Origin: Adiantum capillus-veneris
Taxonomy: Eukaryota > Streptophyta > Polypodiopsida > Polypodiales > Pteridaceae
Direction: 5' to 3'
DNA length: 64,000 nucleotides
Assembly (NCBI GenBank): GCA_014529385.2
Contig: CM043966.1
Location: 108,749,087 to 108,813,086 of the forward strand
The notes beneath the pieces were generated by a model. The model was not told where the DNA came from. It did no database searches and saw only the letters and a program-made list of their open reading frames with translations. Each line of letters opens with the position of its first letter. The first letter of the stretch is position 1. This document shows, in pieces, positions 47,891 through 59,200 of this stretch. Both the position numbers and the translations under genes were made by a program.

Positions 47891-48474
47891 TGAGTCATCA
47901 GTCCTATCCTCTGAAGAAGGGTGAGAAGCCTATTCAACCTTCCTCCTCTTCTGCCAGCATGGATCTTAGTGATCATAAGTCTCACTACTCTCCACCCATT
48001 CCATGTTCCCTTCGTCTTCAACTCAATATGGCAGACCAACCCAAGGCAGTCCCTACTTCTTTGTCTTTTGACCAATTAGTCACTCAAGCTACCCGAATTC
48101 ACCTTCAAGCATGCCTTCCTACTGCAAAGCGTGGCGAACCTTCCCAACCTCCTTTTCACCCTTTTCCTTCCTGCAGTTCTCCTCATCCTAGGCCCCCAAT
48201 AGAGTATGAATCCTCTCATCTTGCTTCAAGCAAGCTATCTAAATATGGGAAAACAAAACTCCAACAGCTCAGAAGCAAGAGAGGACTAGCTGCATCAAGA
48301 TGTCTGTGGAATGACACTCTTAAAACCTCCCTGCAAGATACATATGATCTCATAAGTGAAGAGCAACAATGGATCATTGGGAAGAGAATGGGGTCTAGGA
48401 GGGATTTTTTATTTGGAAATTTACAGGGAGTCAAAGCTCTAGTATTAAGAAAGCAATCAAAGGAATCTTTTTGA
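47878..48474 (+). pseudogene. Unknown 198-codon ORF after the coat protein
   Basis: An open frame overlaps the coat protein end by a few codons. The first 110 residues are Ser/Pro-rich; the C-terminal 60 are basic (GKTKLQQLRSKRGLAASRCL, IIGKRMGSRRDFL). In the viral order it lies between coat protein and protease. It might be a linker, a separate small viral ORF, or host DNA. I do not recognise it. Confidence 0.4.
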
Positions 48475-49140
48475 ATTCAAATAGGCAAAACGGCTAGTTT
48501 ATTTGAATTCAAAATCTCCCCCCAAAATGAAATATGAAATCTAGCAAGAAAAACCATATCATGTAACATATCTATGGAAAGAGCACGGCATGTAGATTAC
48601 AGATCTATAATCTCCACTCAAATTGGAGATCGTATGTAGGAGTTATAAAGGGCTAAAAAGGCATAAAGTTTTCCACCCCCTTTGTGGGAGGGAAAAGTGC
48701 ATCCTTTGGCCACTCGTGCACCTCTCTTACACACCCACCATTCTTGGACACATGGCATGTATCTATTCATCAAAATTTTAATCACCTCTATAATCTTATG
48801 GCAAATAAAGAGGCCCTCTTAGACCCCATCCTCTTCCTAATGTAGAGTAGGAAGAAGCAGAAAGAAAGTTTCAGAAGCGGCTGGTGACAAAAGTATAAAG
48901 CTTGCATGTGTAACACCAACAATAGCAAGAGGACATACAACAAATCAAAGCCCACCTAGTGTCCATTATGGATCTTGCTATGCAACTAGCTCAAGTCCTC
49001 TTGGATTATCCAATCTCAATAACACGTCCTCAAGAGGAACGAGAAGAAGCACATGAAGAAATGTGATCCTATAATCAAGTGTGCAAACTGCAACAAACGT
49101 GCAATCACATAAATTCTCTTGATGACAATCACATGTTTGC
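48475..49140 (+). other. Non-coding gap in the viral insertion
   Basis: No sustained coding sense. It contains a doubled TTTGAATTCAAA-type word (about 48468-48480 and 48498-48511), poly-C and A+T-rich patches. It may be degraded viral sequence or an insertion between coat protein and protease. Confidence 0.4.
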
Positions 49141-49660
49141 CACTCATGTTTGAGTAAAAGCCCCTGGGTATAAGAAATATCTTATAGATGCATTACTAGA
49201 TACAAGCTCAACATCTTCTTATATTTCTAAGAAATTACTACCACCTGAATGTATATTACCTCTAGAGAAAAAGGTCAAAATATACTATGCTAATAATAAG
49301 GGTGGTACCATGACTCATTACTGCAAGCTAAAGATAGCTCTAGGTAAAGCAATCCTGCTAGTAGACTTTTTTTTCATGAGCAACAAAATAACGATTTACT
49401 TATTGGCAATGATATCTTAATGAAATTACTCCCTATCACATTTCATAAGGATAGGTTACTTACCTTTGAGTATAGTCAGTAGAAATATGCAATACATAGT
49501 AAAACCCATTTTAGTATTGTAATAGGCACTATTATTACCTCCTCACTTACACCTTGCCTACCCAAACCAAATCAACAAAAGTTTCTTGATTGGTTCAAAC
49601 AGCAAAATCTGCAGTGTAAAGATCAACTGGAAGAATGTGCTCAACTTTTATCTTCATTAT
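49141..49660 (+). pseudogene. Caulimovirid aspartic protease, broken
   Basis: An ALLDTSSTSSYISKKLLP segment holds the active-site Asp codon at 49199-49201. The family motif is A-L-x-D-T-G-A-T/S-x-S, so the Gly is changed to Ser. A following hydrophobic half has stops near 49410-49420. It lies directly upstream of the RT, as in the viral pol polyprotein. Confidence 0.72.
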
Positions 49661-50275
49661 GTGCCGACAATCCCTTAGAATTTTGGGATAAGGAGAAATA
49701 CTTTATTTCTTTACTAACCATCCCCAATGCTAATCCTACAAAGGGCAGTGATGCAGGAATGAATCTGGAGGACACTGAACTCTGTAAACAAGAAATTCAA
49801 AAGCTGCTCCAGAAATGTTTGATTGAAAAAACCAATAGTCCTTGGGCCTATTAGGCCTTCTATGTTAATAAACATAACAAAAAGAAAAGGGGAAAGAAGA
49901 GGCTCGTCATTAATTATAAGCCTCTTAATAAGGTGTTTATTGACCAAAAATATACCATCCCCTTAATGGATGAATTGATCAAAAGGATTAAGGGGAAGTC
50001 TGTCTTTTCCAAATTTGATCTTAGATCTAGCTTTTGGCAGCTTTAGACATGAGATGCAGATAGATACAAGACAGCCCTTATTGCACCACATGGCATGTAT
50101 CAATGGATCACCATGCCTATAGGTCTTAAGATTGCCCCATCTAAATTTCAGGAAAGGATTGATATGGTCTTTGAGACCTGCAAGGAATTTTTTTTGTGTT
50201 ACATTGATGATTTATTGGTCTACTTTGCAAATGTCCAGCAACATGTCCAACATCTAAAGCGAGCAACCGCAGCAG
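49661..50275 (+). pseudogene. Caulimovirid reverse transcriptase, truncated
   Basis: Readable words in order: CKQEIQKLLQKCLIEKTNSP then WAY, AFYVNKH, KRLVINYKPLNKVF, SVFSKFDLRSSFWQL, DRYKTALIAPHGMYQW, MPIGLKIAPSKFQERID, and the catalytic YIDD (codons at 50200-50211). The AFYVNKH-x-RLVINYKPLN stretch and the HGMYQW word separate it from Ty3/gypsy RTs. Stops at about 49850 and 50044 interrupt it. Coding sense ends at about 50260 (VQHLKR), where sequence character changes abruptly. Confidence 0.85.
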
Positions 50276-50805
50276 GTATCCGAGCAGCTTCATTCGCTTG
50301 ACCCACCGTTCCCGAAACCACTCAGCAGTCAGGGTGGGGCAGTAGCAGCACCATGTCCCACTTTCACAGCCTCATTTTTGGCATGGTGTGCAACTGGACC
50401 GTCTCCCAATGCATTCATTGCCTCCACATCTGAGGCCCCACCCAGGGTTGATCCATTGCCTCTTTCACTACCTGCATCCCCCCCCACATATAGTTCATAC
50501 CCTTTGCCGTTTGGAGTAGTTCCCCCACCATTTGGTGCATTGCCCCCATTGGCACAACCTTTGTTTCCTCCCAGAGGATGTGGCCCCCCACGGCCCTTCT
50601 TTCCTCCACGTCACCCATGATGTATCACCCCCCATATGTATTTACTTTGGATGCAATGGAACTCATAGATTTGGGGTTTGCTAAATGAAATAGACCCTAA
50701 TTGTATGTAAGGAACTTCTATTTCTCTTATTAATAGTGTATTGAATGATTCGCCGGTGTTTTTTGTTTGAATGTAAGTTGGTCGTGAAATGACAATCAAA
50801 TTTTA

Positions 50806-50848
<43 letters not shown>

Positions 50849-51079
50849 GTAGATTGTCCCTTCTTTTGAAAATCCGCTCGCCCGATTCTTAAAAAGCACT
50901 CGCCAGAAACCGCTCGCCCAGAAATCGCGTCCCTGTGTGCAAAAGTTTGAGTATGAGATAAGTTAAAAGCATAAGTAAGAGAGATTTCATCTGGTACTAA
51001 ATTCCACTAACTCAATTTCAGGGAAATACTCGCGTAAATAGCCTTTACACTGTTAGTCAAGAGAAAAAATTACTACTAA
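50276..51079. other. Region between viral RT and gypsy gag
   Basis: A proline-rich plus-strand open stretch (50378-50617) is of low complexity and could be the N-terminal part of the following gag, but no domain supports this. A GA tract lies at 50810-50845. No LTR boundary was found. Confidence 0.4.
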
Positions 51080-51800
51080 ATCAAGTTCAACTCCCTACTT
51101 TCAAGGGAGAGGAACCCAATTTAGAGCGAGATGCCGAAGCGTGGTTAGATGCTATGGGTGACTATTTCAAAGCTGCAGGAACTGATCTAGAAAACCAAAC
51201 AATGTTGGGTATGTCCCGTCTCAGCGGAGATGTCAAACTTTGGTGAAGCAACACTACAGAGATAATCCCACAAGTAGTCCATCTTGGGAGAAAATGAAGC
51301 AAGAAATCAAAGAACGTTATCTCCCTCCTGCACATCAGGATATCAAAATGAACGAGTTCTTTGGTCTACGCCAACTACGACTTTCATTAGAGGAGTACTA
51401 CACCAAGTTCATGTCTTTACGATGCTATGCTCCCCAGATGACCATGGAGCAACAAATTGCCCATTTCTGTCAAGGCCTCGACAAACCCCTGAGTACACGT
51501 CTCGAAGGCATGAGGCCTACATCAATATAGGATTCCCTTCTCAGAGCTAAGCCTCTTGCAGTCGAAGGAACAAACTCTATAAGGAACTATAATAGAGTTA
51601 ATAACTTTAGGGGACAAGCCAAGGGAACTTTCAACCAAGGATACCAACAATGTGGACTAGCTGCAGTAGTAAACCTGGAGCAGACCTTCCCAAATGTTAG
51701 GTGCTATGGATGCAATCAAATGGGGCACTATAGAAATAACTGTCCTCAAGAGAAAAACCCTCGAACTACTGCGATAGCCATTCCTCTATCATGGAGATAA
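51080..51800 (+). pseudogene. Ty3/gypsy gag fragment with zinc knuckle
   Basis: The sequence begins near LLLNQVQLPTFKGEEPNL-like words. It continues with DAEAWLDAMGDYFKAAG, SRLSGDVKLW (stop at 51244), then an open stretch 51240-51530 with WEKMKQEIKERYLPPAHQDI, LEEYYTKFMSLRCYAPQ and HFCQGLDKPL, the classic plant gag domain. After a stop a CCHC knuckle CYGCNQMGHYRNNC lies at 51702-51743. It is broken by stops at 51244 and 51531. The protease and RT that should follow are absent by 51.9 kb, so only gag remains. It is on the plus strand, unlike the gypsy element at 2-15 kb. Confidence 0.85.
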
Positions 51801-53231
51801 TGTAAGAGGAGGTAGAAATGGAGGACGAGGTAGAGGAAGAGCAAGAGGAGCCAGATCTTATGCAATCATAGGGGAAACAACCTTATGAATAAGAAAGATA
51901 AAAAAGCCACTCGCTTGGCCATAGTTAGTAGCAATCTTAGAGCTTTGTAAACCACTTAGAGCTACTTATATATTGTAATGGTATACATGAATTTCTTCTC
52001 CAAAAGTACTTAAGGAATCTAAAGTTAAGTTGGTATCTAATCAAGAAATCAAGGGTTGATCTAGCAAATGAGACCGAGGTTCTCGATAGGATGAAAAGAA
52101 ATTGAATCTTGAGATTGAGATAGTTATTAAGCAACCAACTCACGTTCCTTGTGCACACGATAGCCTTCCTTGAAAAATGACCTAGATATGAAAGTAATAA
52201 TGTACGAGACTAATAGGAAGCCGAAAAGAACCCTTGGTATGATACTTCTTAAAACCCTTTACATATTGTTGTTCAACCAGGTTAGAGCACAGAGGGGGTA
52301 CCTTTGGTGCAATGGTGGAAGCTTGTGCCGAACACAAATTGCTCAGAATGGCAAGAATACGTCGAGCGCGTTCAGATTGGCAAAGCTGAAATACATGATA
52401 CTTGTCGAACGCTGATTGCTCTGAATGGTCAGTTAGACCGAGCGCGTTCATGTTGAGAAGGTGGATATATAGAACTTTTATGGAATTGATTTAACCTAGT
52501 TTTTGAGATGATACGAATGGTTGGTAAAGGTTTTTAAGATGGGCTCAACACTAAGAGTTTTGAGGAAAAATTGACTAGCAAGCAACTCCAACCAGAAACT
52601 AGAAAGAACACTTAGAGTAATCAATAACATTGGTAAAGTAGAAAGGTTATCCCTTCGAAAATGCCACTTGGGAGAATGAATTTCTCTTCTCAAAGATTTT
52701 TCCAATTTCGGTTGAGATGAGGACATCTCAAATTCTTAAGTTGGGGTGATTGTAAGGTTTCCAGTTTCTAAAACCTTAAAGGTTGTATGAAGCTTAATCA
52801 AACTGATATGATTATTGAAAAAGCAATGTAGAATTGTCCGACCATGGAAAATATTGGTATTTTTCGAATCTTAAGCACAACAAACCCTCGGCTAGAAATT
52901 TTCAGATTTAAATTCGGACAAAAACTGACCCCACTAGTCCTTCCGGAAGATTCAATGTAAAATAAATTATTAAGAAAAATTGAAGGGTTACAATAATCAT
53001 TTAAGCATAGACTTTATTAAGGATCTCCCATATATTTACAAGATATTTACCAATTAAGAAAAAATAGGTCAAATTATAGCAGAATTGACATTTTAAAAGC
53101 TGGCATGTAATAGGAAGGTCAGCACTGACCTACCAGGGACTCATTTAGTAACAGGGGGAATTTTTTGACTTGCTCAAAACTTCTTGAACTACAAGGAAAT
53201 GCCTTTTACAGCCTGTGAGAGCTTGTGAGTG
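51801..53231. other. Unassigned region before the satellite
   Basis: No gene supported. Two diverged direct copies of a stretch containing ATTGCTC then GAGCGCGTTCA occur near 52338-52375 and 52416-52451, about 76 bp apart. A palindrome GGTCAGCACTGACC lies at 53117-53130. Nothing else is seen. Confidence 0.5.
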
Positions 53232-56200
53232 CCAGAAGGGCCTAATGGAAAAATGCAGGCGATTGTGACCCCGTAGAACGACGAAACAAATTACAATGTC
53301 CATGAAACTTTACAGAGTTGGAATTTAGATTCTTTTCCCACCCGTGCAAGGTTTCATGGCCATCCGATCCTGTCTCATCGGTCTAGGGTAGCATAATTAC
53401 CAATTTTTTTCATTTTGGCTTTGCTAAGGTTCCAACGGAAAAAAACAGGCGATTGTGCCACGGTAGACCGTCGAGTCAGATTGCAATGGCCATGAGACTT
53501 TGTAGGGACAGGAATTTATGTGTTTTCACCACTCTTACAAAGTTTCATGGCCATCCGCTCCCGTCTCTCGGTCTAGGGTGGCACAATCGCCTATTTTTTC
53601 GTTTTTGCTTCACTATGGGCCAAATGAAAAAAAAGAGGCGATTGTTCCACCGTAGACCGACAAGACGGGAGTGAATGGCCATCAAACTTACGAAGGGTGG
53701 GGATTTATGTGCTTTCCTAGCCCTTTCAAAGTTTCATGGCTCTCCGCTCCTGTCCATCGGTCAAGGGTGGCACACCCGCCAATTTTTTTGTTTTGCCTTC
53801 GCTATGGGCCCAATGGAAAAAATAGGAAATTGTGCCACTGTAGACCATCGAAATAGATTGCAATGACCATGAAACTTTGCAACGGCAGAAATTTAGTGGC
53901 ATTTCCCACCCTTGCAAAGTTTAATGGCCATCAACTCCCGTCTCGTCGATCTAGGGTGGAACAATTGCCAATTTTTTCATTTTGGCTTCGCTATGGGCCC
54001 AATGGAAGAAAGAGGCCATTGTGCCACGGTAGATCGTCGAGACACATGGCGATGGCCATGAAAGTTTACTGGGGTGGGAATTTAGGTGTTTTTACCACCC
54101 CTACAAAGTTTCATGGCCATACGCCCCCGGCTCGTCAATCTAGGGTGGCACAATCACAAATGTTTTTGTTTTGGCTTCGCTATGGGCCCAATGGAAAAAA
54201 AGAGGCGATTGAACCACCCTAGACCGACGAAATGGGAGCGAATAGCCATGAAAATTTACAAGGGTGGGGATTTAGGTGCTTTCCCTACCTCTGCAAAGTT
54301 TCATGGACATGCACTCCGGTCTCGTCGGTCTAGGGTAGCAAAAATGTAATTTTTTTCGTTTTGGCTTCGCAAAGGGCCCAATGGAAAACAACAGCTGATT
54401 GTGCGCCTATAGATCGAGGAAACAGATCACGATGGCCATGAAACTTTGCAGGGCAGAAATTTAGGCTCTTTTTCCATCCTGCAAGGTTTCATGGCCATCC
54501 TCTCCCGTCTCGTCGCTCTAGGGTAGCACAATTGCCAATTTTTTTGTTTTGGCTTCGCTAAGGGCCCAAAGGAAAAAAAACAGGTGATTGTGCCACGGTA
54601 GACCGTCGAGATAGATTGCAATGGCCATGAGACCTTCTAGGGGCAGGAGTTTAGGTGCTTCTACCACCCCCACAAAGTTTCATGGCCATCCGCTCCCGTC
54701 TTGTTGGTCTAGAGTGGCACAATCGCTATTTTTTTTGTTTTGGCTTCGCTATCGGCTGAATGGAAGAAAGAGGCGATTGTGCCACCGTAGACCGACGAGA
54801 TGGGAGGGAATGGCCATGAAACTTTGCAAGGATGGGGATCTAGGTGCTTTCCTAGCCCCTGCAAAGTTTTTGGCTAACTGCTCACGTCTCATCGGTCTAG
54901 GGTGGCACAATCGCCAATTTTTCCATGTTGGCTTCGCTATGGGCCCAATGGAAAAAACCAGGCAATTGTGCCATTGTAGACTGTCGAAACAGATTGAAAT
55001 GACCATGAAAATTTACATCGACGGGAATTTAGGTGCTTTTTCCATCCTTGCAAAGTGTCATGGACATCCACTCCCGTCTCATTGGTCTAAGATGTCACAA
55101 TCGCCAATTTTTTTGTTTTGGTTTCACTAAGGGCCCAATGAAAAAAAACGGGTGATTGTGCCACTGTAGACCGACGAAACAGATTGCGATGGCCATGAAA
55201 CTTTGCAAGGGTGGAAATTTAGGTTCTTTTCCCACCCCTGCAAGGTTTCATGGACATCCTCTCCCGTTTCGTCAATCTAGGGTAGCACATTTGCCAATTT
55301 TTTTCTTTTGGCTTTGCTAAGGGCCCAATGGAAAAAACTAGGCGATTGTGCCACGGTAGACCGTCAAGACAGATTGCGATGGCCATGAAACTCCACAAGG
55401 GCAGTAATCTAGGTGCTTTTACCACCCCTACAAATTTTTCATGGCTATCCATTCAGTCTCGTCGGTCTAGGGTGGCACAACTGTCCATTTTGTAATTGTG
55501 CCATCGTAGACCGATGAAACGGGAGCGGATAGCCATGAAACTTTGCAAGGGCGGAGATCTAGGTGCTTTCAATACCCCTGTAAAGTTTCATGGCCGTCCG
55601 CTCCCGTCTTGTTGGTCTAGGGTGGCACAATTGTAAATTTTTTCATTTTTGATTCGCTAAGGGCCCAATGGAAAAAAACAGTTGATTGTGCCCCCGTACA
55701 ACAATGAAACAGATTACGATGGCCATGAAACTTTACAAGGTGGGAATTTATATTATTTTCCCACCCCTGCAAGGTTTCATGGCCATCCGCTCCCATCTCG
55801 TCTAGGGTAGCGCAATTGCCAATTTTTCCATTTTGGCTTAGCTAAGGTTCCAATGGAAAGAAACAAGCGATTGTGCCACGATAGACCATCGAGACAGATT
55901 GAAATGGCCATGAGACGTTATAGGGGCAATAAATTTAGGTGATTTACACTCCTACAAAGTTTCATGGCCATCTGCTCCCGTCTCGTCAGTCTAGGGTGGC
56001 ACAATCGCCAATTTTGTTCGTTTTGGCTTTGCTATGGAACAAATGGAAAAAACGAGGCAATTGTTCTACCGTAGACCGGCGAGACGAGAGCGAATGGCCA
56101 TGAAACTTTGCAGGTGTGGGATTTAGGGGCTTTACTTTCCCTTGAAAAGTTTCATGGCTATCCACTCCCGTCTTATTGGTTTAAGGTGGCACAATCACTA

Positions 56201-59200
56201 ATTTTTTCATTTTGCCTTCGCTATGGGCCCAATGGAAAAGAAAAGGAAATTATGCCATTGTAGACCGTCGAAACAGATTGCAATGACTATGAAAATTTTT
56301 AAGGGCATGAATCTAGTGGCTTTTCCCACCCTTACAAAGTTTCATGGCCATCAACTCCCGTCTGGTTGGTCTAGGGAGGCACAATCGTCAATTTTTTCAT
56401 CTTGGCTTTGCTATGGGCCCGATGGAAAAAAGAGGCCATTGTGCTACGATAGACCGTCGATATAGATTGCGATGGCCATGAAACTTTACAGGGACAGGAA
56501 TTTAGCTGTTTTTACCACCCCTACAAAGTTTCATGGCCATACGCTCTCGTCTCGTCGGTCTAGGGTGACACAATCGCCATTTTTATTTATTTTTGGCTTC
56601 GGTATGGGCCCAATGAAAAAAAAGAGGCGATTGAGCCACCGTAGACGGAACAAGATGGGAGCGGATAGCGATGAAACTTTATAAACGTCGGGATTTAGGT
56701 GCTTTCCCTACCTCTACAAAGTTTCATGGCCATCCACTCCCGTATCGTCGGTTTAGGGTGGCACAACTATAAATTTTTTCGTTTTGGCTTCGTTAAGGTC
56801 CCAATGGAAAAAAAACAGGTGATTGTGCCCCTGTAGACCAACGAAACAGATTACGATGGCCATGAAACTTTGCAGGGCAGAAATTTAGGTTCTTTCTCCA
56901 CCCCTGCAAGGTTTCATGGCCATCCTCTCCCGTCTCGTCGGTCATTTTGGCTTTGCTAAGGGCCCAATGGAAAAAAACAGGTGTTTGTGCTACGGTAGAA
57001 CGTTGCAACAGATTGCAATGGCCATGAGACCTTTTAGGGGCAAGAATATAGGTGCTGCTACCACCCCTACAAAGTTTCATGGCCATCCGCTCCCATCTTG
57101 TCGGTCTAGGGTGGCACAATCTCCTTTTCTTTGTTTTGGCTTCGCTATGGGCCAGATGGAAAAAAAGAGGCGATTGTGTCATCTTAGACCGACGATATGT
57201 GAGCGAATGTCCATGAAACTTTGCAACGGTAGGGATTTAGGTGCTTTCCTAGCTCCTGCAAAGTTTCATGGCTATCCACTCCCATCTCATCGGTCTAGGG
57301 TGGCACAATTGCCAATTTTTTCATTTTGGCTTTGCTATGGCCCCTTACAAGGTTTCACAGCCATCGGCTCCCGTCTCATCGGTCTAGGGTAGCACAATTG
57401 CCAATTTTTCTGTTTTGGCTTCGCTCAGGCTCCAATGGAAAAAAACATGCGATTGTGCCCCAGTTGACCGACGAAACAAATTATGATGGCCATGAAACTT
57501 TGTAGGGCAAGAATTTAGGTTCTTTTCCCACCCCTGTAAAGCTTCATGTCCATCCTCTCCCGTCTCGTCGGTCTAGGGTAGCACAATTGCCAATTTTTTT
57601 GTTTTGGCTTCGCTAAGGGCCCAATGGAAAAAAACAGGCGATTGTTCCACGGTAGACCATTGAAATAGATTGCAATGGCCATGAAACTTTGAAGGGGCAA
57701 GCATGTAGGTGCGTTTCCCACCCCTGCAAAGTTTCATGGCCATTCGCTCCCGTCTCGTTGGTCTAGGGTGGCACAATTGCCAATTTTTTCATTTTGGCTT
57801 CGTTATGGGCCCAATAAAAAAAAAGAGGCGATTCTGCCACAATAGAGCGTCGAGACAGATTGCGATGGCCATGAAACTTTGTAGGGGATAAAACTTAGGT
57901 GCTTCTCCCACCCTTGCAAAGTTTCATGGCCATCGGCTCCTGTCTCGTTGCTCTAGGGTGGCACAATTGCCATTTTTTTCATTTTGACTTCGCTATGGGC
58001 CCAATGGAAAAACAGGCCAGTGTGCCACGGTAGGCAGTCAAGACAAATTGCGATGGCCATCAACATTTACAGGGGTGGGAATTTAGGTGCTTGTTCCACC
58101 CCTGCAAAGCTACATGGCCATCCACTCTCGTCTCATCGGTCTAGGATGGCACAATCGCCAATTTTTTCGTTTTGGCTTCACTAAGGGCCCAATGGAAAAA
58201 AACAAGAGATTGTGCCACTATAGACCGACTAAACAGATTGCGATGGCCATGTAACTTTTCAAGGGTGGAAATTTAGGTTCTTTTCCCACCCTACAAGGTT
58301 TCATGGCCATCTGCTACCGTTTCGTCGGTCAAGGGTAGCAGAATTGCCAATTTTTTTGTTTTGGCTTTGCTAAGGGCCTAATGGAAAAAAACAGGCAATT
58401 GTGCCATAGTAGACCGACGAGACAGATTGCGATGGCCATGAAACTCTATAGAGGTGGGAATCTAGGTGATTTTATCACCACTAAAAAGTGTTATGGCCAT
58501 CTGCTCTCGTATCCTCGGCCTCGGGTGGCACAATTGTCAATTTTGTCATTTTGGCTTCGGTAGAAAAGAGGCGATTGTGCCATGGTAGACCGTCGAGACA
58601 GATTGGGATGGACATGAAACTTTACAAGGGCAGGAATTTAGGTGCTTTTACCACCCCTCCAAAGGTTCATGGCTATCCACTCCCATCTCATCTGTCTAGG
58701 GTGGCACAATTGCCCATTTTTTTGTTTTGGCTTGGCTATGGGCCCAATGGAAAAAAAGAGGCAATTGTGCCACCCGTAGACCGATGAGAGGGGAGCGGAT
58801 AGCCATAAAACTTTGCAGGGGTGGAGATCTAGGTGCTTTCCCTACCCCTGCAAATTTTCATGGTCGTCTGCTCCCGTCTTGTTGTCTAGGGTGGCACAAT
58901 TGTAAATTTTTCCGTTTTTGCTTCGCTAAGGAACCAATGGAAAAAAACAGGCGATTGTGCCCCTGTACAACAATGAAACAGATTACGACGGCCATGAAAA
59001 TTTACAAGGTGAAAATTTAGATTCTTTTCCCACCACTGCAAGGTTTCATGGGCATCTGCTCCCATTTTGTTGGTCTAGGGTAGCACAATTGCCAATTTTT
59101 CTGTTTTGGCTTAGCTAAGGTTCCAATGGAAAGAAACAGGCGATTGTGCCATAATAGACCACCGAGACAGATTGAAATGGCCATGAGACACTGTAGGGGC

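Larger units (their letters stand above)
45170..50275 (+). mobile_element. Endogenous caulimovirid (pararetrovirus) fragment
   Basis: About 5.1 kb of decayed plus-strand coding sequence follows the order of plant pararetroviruses: movement protein, coat protein with zinc knuckle, aspartic protease, reverse transcriptase. There is a 30K-type movement protein, which LTR retrotransposons lack, and an RT segment with AFYVNKH and RLVINYKPLN words, typical of Caulimoviridae. Stops and frameshifts occur in every part. The left edge abuts an (AT)n tract and has lost the movement protein start. The right edge cuts the RT after its catalytic motif; RNase H and beyond are absent. No LTRs were found. It is an old, partial, non-functional insertion. 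Genus is not determined. Confidence 0.85.

Noticed and set aside
50095-50275. RT fragment as part of the following gypsy gag element
   Set aside because: Its words (AFYVNKH, RLVINYKPLN, HGMYQW) are caulimovirid in character, and gag follows rather than precedes it, so the order is wrong for one gypsy element.
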